Origin: an uncultured Clostridia bacterium
GTDB lineage: Bacteria > Bacillota > Clostridia > Peptostreptococcales > Anaerovoracaceae
Assembly: GCA_934256595.1 (NCBI GenBank)
Contig: CAKQOW010000065.1
Span: forward strand, 1 to 11,375
DNA: 11,375 bases
Reading direction: 5' to 3'
Of this stretch, positions 7,126-11,375 are shown piece after piece. A program made the position numbers and the translations under genes. The first letter of the stretch is position 1. Each line of letters begins with the position of its first letter. A model generated the notes under the pieces. It saw only the letters and a list, made by a program, of their open reading frames with translations. It made no database searches and was not told where the DNA came from.

Positions 7126-7625
7126 ACCGAATACCTGTCAGACTTGTGGCTGACAACCTTTCTTATTATTATCGCATACATTATCATTATTATAATTACG
7201 TTGAGAACTATATATACCGGAAGCTTCTCAAGCATGTAAAGGTAGCTGTAGCCGCTGCCTGCCAGTCTGTATATAATCCAGAAAAAATTGTAATATACAA
7301 ATACCGACCCAAGAGAAACCACCAGCATTGACATAAAATTCTCAGAGTTTAAAAGGAATGTCCTGACTGCAATGCAGCCTGCTGCAATAAGCAAAAGCAG
7401 CAGCGCCGTAACCCCCATATACTGGCTGAAGCAGACATCATACAGAAGTCCCGCTGCAACGCTGATAACAATGCCTGCATTGTTGTCTGTGCACGCAAAG
7501 GAGATCACCACGCAGCAGCACAGCAGCAGATTTGCTGAAACTCCAAATACCGGCAGCATACCAAACACTGTAGTCTGCAATATAAAAGCCAGCGCAAATA
7601 TTAAACATGCATATCTGTATTTCAT
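7110..7625 (-). CDS. mreD: Rod shape-determining protein MreD
   Basis: A 171-aa very hydrophobic protein with about five membrane segments: roughly residues 5-23, 30-50, 53-70, 73-90 and 98-120, plus a last one near 135-158 ending in basic residues. The length and MreD-like start (KYRYACLIFALAFILQTTVF) fit the family. MreD is an integral membrane partner of MreC in the elongasome. Sequence conservation in this family is low, so the call rests on size, topology and its place between mreC and PBP2. Its ATG overlaps the mreC stop as ATGA (4 nt) and its tail overlaps the PBP2 start by 16 nt, so stoichiometric coupled translation is likely. Confidence 0.88.
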   Translation of the reverse strand: MKYRYACLIFALAFILQTTVFGMLPVFGVSANLLLCCCVVISFACTDNNAGIVISVAAGLLYDVCFSQYMGVTALLLLLIAAGCIAVRTFLLNSENFMSMLVVSLGSVFVYYNFFWIIYRLAGSGYSYLYMLEKLPVYIVLNVIIIMIMYAIIIRKVVSHKSDRYSVWGGY

Positions 7626-8437
7626 ATTATCACCGCAACTTTCAGTATACCTCTGAAATTGACAGACGGCTTGACCGTAATCATTTTTAGCTGTGTATCA
7701 CTGTTGTAATTGACTGCCGTAACCGTTCCTATCTCTATGCCGGACGGATACATTCCCATACCTGAGGAAAGCAGCACGTCTCCCTCTATAATTCCGGAGT
7801 CTGCATCCAGCACATAGCCGTCAAGCCCGCCTTTGCCGTCGCCTGACAGTATTCCTAAAATCTCCGTATCTCTCGAAACCATAAAGCTGGTATTGCTGTT
7901 CTCGTCTACTACAGAAACCACCTTAGACCACGATTTGCCGCATTCAAGCACTCTGCCTACAAGGCCTGTGCCGTTTACAACTACATCGTCTTTGGCTATG
8001 CCGTCAGAGGTGCCTCTGTTTATTACAAATGTATTTATCCAGTTGGAATTATCAAAAGATGTGATGTCCGCCGAAACAAGTTCTCTGTTCTTTGCAGCCT
8101 TGTAGTTAAGCGCTTTTGAGAGGTCTTTGAGCTGTTTAAGCTGATCGTTTGACATCTTTTCGTCAAGAAGCTGCTGCTCCAGATTGGCAACTTCCTCCCT
8201 CAGCGCCGCATTCTCGTCTACTACAGACCTGTAATTGAAGATGCCGGCAAATATGCTTTCAATCTTTGACATACCTCCGGTGACAGCTCCCTCGCCTGCG
8301 GAAACGGCACCGTTTGCCCCCTTGCCTGCAATGCCGGAGCCTCCGCCTCTGCTGAAAGATATGCAGCATATTACGGCAAGGACAATTACCGCCGCTATAA
8401 TTCCGACTATTAATTTATGCTCACGAATCCAATTCAT
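7622..8437 (-). CDS. mreC: Rod shape-determining protein MreC
   Basis: A 271-aa bitopic protein. It has a short cytoplasmic N-terminus (MNWIREHK), a membrane helix at ~9-28, a Gly/Ala-rich linker, a coiled coil at ~70-112 (DENAALREEVANLEQQLL), and the extracytoplasmic MreC beta domain. The beta domain contains TFVINRGTSDGI, VVVNGTGLVGRV and the C-terminal GIEIGTVTAV. MreC dimerises through the coiled coil and activates PBP2 at the elongasome. The start is 21 nt after mreB, with a modest GGGG Shine-Dalgarno; the stop overlaps mreD by 4 nt. Length and order are normal for the family, and I saw nothing missing. Confidence 0.93.
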   Translation of the reverse strand: MNWIREHKLIVGIIAAVIVLAVICCISFSRGGGSGIAGKGANGAVSAGEGAVTGGMSKIESIFAGIFNYRSVVDENAALREEVANLEQQLLDEKMSNDQLKQLKDLSKALNYKAAKNRELVSADITSFDNSNWINTFVINRGTSDGIAKDDVVVNGTGLVGRVLECGKSWSKVVSVVDENSNTSFMVSRDTEILGILSGDGKGGLDGYVLDADSGIIEGDVLLSSGMGMYPSGIEIGTVTAVNYNSDTQLKMITVKPSVNFRGILKVAVII

Positions 8438-8458
8438 ATCCCCGTTTTCCTGTTCTTA

Positions 8459-9496
8459 TTATCTGCGTGATTTCTTTATGTAGATTTTGAGTTTCTCTAC
8501 ATCTTCGAGCGCCTTGGCAGCGCCGAGAACAACGCCCTCAAGCGGGTTCTCCGCCATTGTAACCTGCATACCTGTTCTCTTTGTGATGACTTTATCAAGA
8601 TTTCTTAAAAGGCTGCTTCCGCCGGAAAGCACAAGACCGTTTTCGGCAACGTCCGCCGCTATTTCAGGCGGCGCTTTTTCGATAGTTGCCTTGATACCGT
8701 CAACAACCACGTCTACTGATTCTGACAGCGCCTCTTCAAGATCTCTGCTGGTTACATCTATTGTCTTAGGAAGCCCCGAAATTATATCTCTGCCGCTTGC
8801 CTTGGCAGTATATATGATTTCGTTGCCGTTTTCATCAAGGTCTGCCATAGCGCAGCCCACTTCTTTTTTGAGTTTTTCGGCTGTCTTGGTTCCTATGAGA
8901 AGCGAGTATTTTCTTCTTACGAACTGCATTACGGCATCGTTGAATTTATCTCCCGCATATCTGATTGAATTGCTTGATACAACTCCGCCTAAAGTTATGA
9001 TTGCAATATCTGTAGTACCGCCGCCTATATCAACTATCATGCAGCCTGTTGTACCGTCAACGTCCATACCCGCGCCTATTGCTGCAGCCATGGGCTCCTC
9101 AAGTATATACACTTCCTTAGGGCCGAGGTTTGTTACAACTTCTTCAACGGCTCTTTTTTCAACTTCTGTAACGCCGCTTGGAACACCTATGGCAACTCTT
9201 GCTTTAATCTTGCCTCTCTGTCCCATCATCTGCTTAAAGAATGTGGCAAGCATATCCGCAGCCATATCAAAATCCGATATAACGCCCTCTTCCAGAGGCT
9301 TTACAACCTTGATGTGTGCAGGCGCCTTGCCCAGCATATCCTTTGCGGACTGACCCACCGCAAGAACCACATCTCTGTCTGTATCCTTTGCTATAACCGA
9401 TGGCTCGTTAAGAACAATTCCCTTGCCGTCTACTGAAATAAGTGTGTTGGCTGTTCCTAAATCCACTCCTATGTTTGTTCCGAAAAAGCTTCCCAT
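8459..9496 (-). CDS. mreB: Cell shape-determining actin homologue MreB
   Basis: A 345-aa bacterial actin that polymerises into membrane-bound filaments and guides the elongasome. The nucleotide-binding motifs are phosphate-1 GVDLGTANT (Asp12), phosphate-2 DIGGGTTD (Asp156 to Asp163), and the adenosine motif LSGGSSLLRNLD near residue 293. FGTNIGVDLGTANTLI at the N-terminus and LEEPMAAAIGAG are characteristic of MreB/Mbl. The basic C-terminal tail (KIYIKKSRR) is unremarkable. The start is supported by GGAGG 7 nt before the ATG. It follows radC by 34 nt and leads directly into mreC. The mreCD context favours MreB over the paralogues Mbl and MreBH. Confidence 0.97.
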   Translation of the reverse strand: MGSFFGTNIGVDLGTANTLISVDGKGIVLNEPSVIAKDTDRDVVLAVGQSAKDMLGKAPAHIKVVKPLEEGVISDFDMAADMLATFFKQMMGQRGKIKARVAIGVPSGVTEVEKRAVEEVVTNLGPKEVYILEEPMAAAIGAGMDVDGTTGCMIVDIGGGTTDIAIITLGGVVSSNSIRYAGDKFNDAVMQFVRRKYSLLIGTKTAEKLKKEVGCAMADLDENGNEIIYTAKASGRDIISGLPKTIDVTSRDLEEALSESVDVVVDGIKATIEKAPPEIAADVAENGLVLSGGSSLLRNLDKVITKRTGMQVTMAENPLEGVVLGAAKALEDVEKLKIYIKKSRR

Positions 9497-9530
9497 TTTT
9501 TGTCCTCCGTTGTTCCTTTTGATATATAGA

Positions 9531-10208
9531 TTATATCAGATTTTTGTCTTTCATACTTGTAAATGTGCCGTCACCTATGACTATATGATCCAGTACTCTG
9601 ATGCCTATAACCCTGCCGGCCTCAACAAGACGCTTCGTGGTGTTTACATCGTCTGCGCTGGGAGTGCAGTCTCCGCTGGGATGATTGTGGGCAAGTATAA
9701 TGCCTGCGGCGCCCCTGCGGACTGCCATGGAAAACACCTCTCTGGGGTGTATCACCATAGACATTATATCCCCTATTGCAATCTCTTCGCTTGAAATTAC
9801 GCCGCCGTGGGCGTTTACAAGCACAACGTGAAAATGCTCCTCACGATAATAGCGCATTTTTTCCATAAACAGCTCTGCAACATCACTGTAAGAATTAATC
9901 ACTATTCTGTCTGACGCAGGCTTTGTGGCAATCCGCCTGCCCAGCTCAAAGGCTGCAAGTATCTTGCAGGCCTTGGCGCTGCCGATGCCGTCGACTGCCG
10001 AAATCTCCTCCAGCGTGCATCTGCCCAGAAAGCTGATGCCGCTTTCGTCCATAGCCAGTATGTCCTGCGCCACCTCTATTGCAGATTTGTTTCTGGTGCC
10101 GCTGCCTATAAGGACAGCCAGAAGCTCCGCATTTGACATGGCGCTGCAGCCGTACCGAATCATTTTTTCTCTCGGTCGTTCGGTGACCGGAAGTTCTTTA
10201 ATTATCAT
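9531..10208 (-). CDS. radC: RadC family protein (JAB/MPN domain)
   Basis: A 225-aa protein with an N-terminal UPF0758 domain (KELPVTERPREKMIRYG and SNAELLAVLIGSGTR), a helix-hairpin-helix-like stretch (VDGIGSAKACKILA, ~70-85), and a C-terminal JAB/MPN metalloprotease-like domain. The zinc-binding JAMM motif is intact: HNHPSGD with His174 and His176, and Asp187 ten residues on. RadC was once linked to DNA repair but its true activity is unsettled. The start is supported by AGGAGG 6 nt before the ATG at 10208. It is the first gene of the cell-shape operon, an order usual in Firmicutes (often with maf upstream, which is absent here). Confidence 0.95.
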   Translation of the reverse strand: MIIKELPVTERPREKMIRYGCSAMSNAELLAVLIGSGTRNKSAIEVAQDILAMDESGISFLGRCTLEEISAVDGIGSAKACKILAAFELGRRIATKPASDRIVINSYSDVAELFMEKMRYYREEHFHVVLVNAHGGVISSEEIAIGDIMSMVIHPREVFSMAVRRGAAGIILAHNHPSGDCTPSADDVNTTKRLVEAGRVIGIRVLDHIVIGDGTFTSMKDKNLI

Positions 10209-10214
10209 TCTTAT

Positions 10215-10236
10215 CCTCCTGAATTAATTCGGGAGG
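10215..10236 (-). promoter_or_regulatory. Inverted repeat over the radC ribosome binding site
   Basis: On the minus strand, CCTCC C GAATTAATTC A GGAGG places the radC Shine-Dalgarno GGAGG in the 3' arm of a small hairpin. It has five outer base pairs, one C-A mismatch and a short inner GAA/TTC stem. It could lower or regulate initiation at the first gene of the operon. Chance pairing is possible because both arms are short. Confidence 0.45.
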
Positions 10237-10273
10237 GCTCTGCTGTGATTTTATATAAAAAATCATACATATT

Positions 10274-10302
10274 ATTTTAACATTTTTAAACTTGACATAC
10301 AA
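10274..10302 (-). promoter_or_regulatory. Putative promoter of the radC-mre operon
   Basis: On the minus strand, TTGTAT (10302-10297) and TAAAAT (10279-10274) are 17 nt apart in a very A/T-rich stretch 65 nt upstream of the radC start. The -35 is weak (4 of 6). Its position overlaps the plus-strand -35 of the divergent DUF1540 gene, so the two promoters may compete. Confidence 0.45.
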
Positions 10303-10320
10303 CTATTACTGAAATATTTT
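10292..10320 (+). promoter_or_regulatory. Sigma-A-type promoter of the DUF1540 gene (and possibly sigK)
   Basis: TTGACA at 10292-10297 and TATTTT at 10315-10320 are separated by 17 nt. Transcription would start near 10327, leaving a ~45-nt leader before the AAGGAGG ribosome binding site. No terminator separates DUF1540 from sigK, so read-through into sigK is possible. Confidence 0.65.
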
Positions 10321-10372
10321 TATCCGTCTGCGGCAATAATATATCTGTAATCAAAATTCAAGGAGGTATATT

Positions 10373-10534
10373 ATGAGTAAAATCAACGAAAGCGTAAAGT
10401 GTTCAGTATCAAACTGCAGACATCATGCGGGAAGCCAGAATTACTGTTCCCTCAACTGCGTGTCAATAGGAACACACGAATGTAATCCTACAATGGACCA
10501 GTGCACAGATTGTCTGTCATTTACACTTAAATAG
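10373..10534 (+). CDS. DUF1540 domain-containing small Cys-rich protein
   Basis: A 53-aa ORF starting at ATG 10373, with perfect AAGGAGG 6 nt upstream and ending in TAG. Seven cysteines occur at 10, 15, 25, 29, 37, 44 and 47 in the arrangement CSVSNC, YCSLNCVSIG, CTDCLSF. The C-x4-C, N-C-x-x-I and C-x-x-C-x-S-F ending is typical of the DUF1540 family, short metal-binding-looking proteins frequent in Clostridia. Function is unknown; metal (probably zinc) binding is inferred from cysteine spacing. There is no signal peptide or membrane segment. It lies 80 nt upstream of sigK on the same strand, so co-transcription is plausible, and has its own good promoter. Confidence 0.9.
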   Translation: MSKINESVKCSVSNCRHHAGSQNYCSLNCVSIGTHECNPTMDQCTDCLSFTLK

Positions 10535-10568
10535 TGACATGCCAATTTAATCCGGTCAGGCACTTTAG

Positions 10569-10606
10569 CCCTCTTTTGTGCATATAGTAAAAAGCACAAG
10601 AGGGGG
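10569..10606 (+). promoter_or_regulatory. Leader hairpin sequestering the sigK Shine-Dalgarno
   Basis: CCCTCTTTTGTGC (10569-10581) pairs with GCACAAGAGGG (10594-10604). This gives 11 bp, split 7+4 by a 2-nt TT bulge, around a 12-nt A/T-rich loop. The 3' arm contains the sigK Shine-Dalgarno GAGGGGG (10600-10606), which lies 8 nt before the ATG. No U-tract follows, so it is not a terminator. Translational control of sigK by masking the ribosome binding site is the likely meaning. Confidence 0.65.
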
Positions 10607-10614
10607 TTACATAT

Positions 10615-11250
10615 ATGAGCAGTTCCTTTCCTATGCCGCTGACTGAGGAAGACGAAATTTCCTGTCTGGAAAAGTTAAGCAGCGGTGATATGTCTGCCAG
10701 AGAAACTCTGATAAAGCACAATCTGAGACTTGTTGCGCATATAGCAAAAAAATATACAGGTACAGGTCAGCCTGCAGACGACCTTATTTCCATCGGTACA
10801 ATAGGTCTGATAAAGGGCATTGACACCTACAGCAGCAGCAGAGCCACCCGTCTTGCCACCTATGTTTCCAGATGTATAGAAAACGAAATACTTATGTGCA
10901 TAAGAAGCACAAAAAAAATCAAAGCCGAGGTTTCACTAAACGTGCCCATCGGTGTTGACAAGGACGGAAATTCCATAAGTTTTGATGACATCCTGGGTAC
11001 AGACCCCGATGACATTCTCAACAATCTGAGCCTTAAAATCCAGGTTTCCCAGCTTTTGCGGTCACTGGATAAGGTTCTTACAGACCGCGAAAAGCAGATA
11101 GTTCTGATGCGCTACGGCATTAAAGGCTGTGAGACCAAAACTCAGCGAGAGATAGCCTCAGAGCTTGGAATAAGCCGTTCCTATGTTTCGCGAATAGAAA
11201 AAAAGGCTTTGCAGAAGCTCAGGGACTACCTCAAGGTTTCGGCAATCTGA
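10615..11250 (+). CDS. sigK: RNA polymerase sporulation sigma factor SigK, without pro-sequence
   Basis: A 211-aa sigma-70 family factor of the late mother-cell type. Region 2 (~30-98) has LIKHNLRLVAHIAKKY, DDLISIGTIGLIKGIDTY and LATYVSRCIENEILM. The middle segment VSLNVPIGVDKDGNSISFDDIL matches SigK well. The region 4 helix-turn-helix (~175-203) has TQREIASELGISRSYVSRIEKKALQKL. The first residues SSFPMPLTEEDE align with where mature Bacillus SigK begins (AFPQPLSSSEE). An in-frame TAA at 10588-10590 rules out an upstream pro-peptide, so no SpoIVFB-type cleavage is needed. The gene is continuous, with no skin-like interruption. SigE is the main alternative but the N-terminus fits SigK better. 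The last 25 nt overlap the convergent PBP gene. Confidence 0.92.
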   Translation: MSSSFPMPLTEEDEISCLEKLSSGDMSARETLIKHNLRLVAHIAKKYTGTGQPADDLISIGTIGLIKGIDTYSSSRATRLATYVSRCIENEILMCIRSTKKIKAEVSLNVPIGVDKDGNSISFDDILGTDPDDILNNLSLKIQVSQLLRSLDKVLTDREKQIVLMRYGIKGCETKTQREIASELGISRSYVSRIEKKALQKLRDYLKVSAI

Positions 11251-11375
11251 TCAAATACTTTAAGGGCTGAATTTCCGCCGGATTTACCGTCTTCGCAGAA
11301 GACGGTAATTGTATATTCAGGCTCATCATAAGGGAAAAATCCCGTAAACCAGCCGTGTATCATGCTGCCTGCCTC
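11226..11375 (-). CDS. C-terminal end of a second class B penicillin-binding protein (partial)
   Basis: On the minus strand 49 codons are open from the right edge to TAG at 11226-11228. They encode EAGSMIHGWFTGFFPYDEPE, then YTITVFCEDGKSGGNSALKVFDQIAETLR. This is the end of a penicillin-binding transpeptidase: the residues just after KTGTA, the (H/G)WFTGF-PY segment, and VF-E-GKSGG. The distance from the KTG region to WFTGF is short, unlike the PBP2 in this window, so it is a different paralogue (PBP2/FtsI/SpoVD type cannot be told apart here). It converges on sigK and overlaps its 3' end by 25 nt. Confidence 0.85.
   Translation of the reverse strand, partial: EAGSMIHGWFTGFFPYDEPEYTITVFCEDGKSGGNSALKVFDQIAETLR
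11284..11308. terminator. Perfect 11-bp stem downstream of sigK, possible attenuator or terminator
   Basis: TTACCGTCTTC and GAAGACGGTAA form a perfect inverted repeat around the loop GCA, 33 nt past the sigK stop. The plus-strand 3' flank (TTGTATATTC) is only a poor U-tract, so intrinsic termination of sigK would be weak. The stem lies inside the coding sequence of the convergent PBP, where it encodes VFCEDG. Confidence 0.4.

Noticed and set aside
8487..9353. 288-codon plus-strand ORF
   Set aside because: Antisense to mreB, whose actin motifs are unmistakable; composition is that of a shadow frame.
9423..9794. 123-codon plus-strand ORF spanning the radC-mreB junction
   Set aside because: Overlaps two well-supported minus-strand genes and has no RBS or recognisable domain.
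10581..10588. CATATAGT resembling a sigma-E -10 box upstream of sigK
   Set aside because: No matching -35 element at the expected distance, and it lies in the loop of the leader hairpin, too close to the start codon.
10569..10606. Hairpin considered as the terminator of the DUF1540 gene
   Set aside because: It is followed by GGTTACATATATG, with no U-tract on either strand; overlap with the sigK Shine-Dalgarno explains it better.
10527..10721. 64-codon minus-strand ORF
   Set aside because: Antisense to the sigK start and leader; no Shine-Dalgarno, and sigK is clearly real.

Overview
This window looks like a chromosomal segment of an anaerobic, spore-forming Clostridia member (Firmicutes), possibly Lachnospiraceae or a relative. 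The reasons are the strong AGGAGG-type ribosome binding sites, the radC-mreB-mreC-mreD-PBP2-minD gene order, a sporulation sigma-K gene, a DUF1540 mini-protein, and a GEMM (c-di-GMP-I) riboswitch ahead of a large secreted surface protein. No mobile element, CRISPR array, tRNA or rRNA was seen. The assignment is inferred from gene content, not from a marker phylogeny.

Left part (1-2877). A large minus-strand gene starts at 2575 and runs off the left edge (858 codons visible, no internal stop). It encodes a secreted protein with a signal peptide, a repetitive beta-rich body, two related ~130-residue modules, a Thr/Asn/Asp-rich linker and the start of a domain that in Clostridia often precedes S-layer homology repeats. 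Its ~195-nt leader holds a recognisable c-di-GMP-I aptamer followed by an intrinsic terminator. The promoter is TTGACA-18-TATACT, and half of its spacer is an uninterrupted run of nine G. This suggests two stacked controls on one surface protein: c-di-GMP-dependent termination and possible slipped-strand phase variation of the promoter.

Centre (2878-10208, minus strand). A tightly packed cell-shape operon reads radC, mreB, mreC, mreD, PBP2 (mrdA-type, unusually long at 931 aa), a MinD-like ATPase and an SseB-like protein. Gaps are 34 nt or less and four junctions overlap or nearly touch. It ends at a terminator whose U-tract lies next to the -35 box of the surface-protein gene. MreBCD and PBP2 form the elongasome. 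The MinD-like protein has no MinC or MinE beside it and ends before the usual membrane-targeting helix.

Right part (10209-11375). A divergent intergenic region carries back-to-back promoters. On the plus strand follow a 53-aa Cys-rich DUF1540 protein and sigK, an uninterrupted sporulation sigma factor with no pro-sequence, whose Shine-Dalgarno lies in a strong leader hairpin. At the right edge the C-terminus of a second class B penicillin-binding protein converges on sigK and overlaps it by 25 nt.
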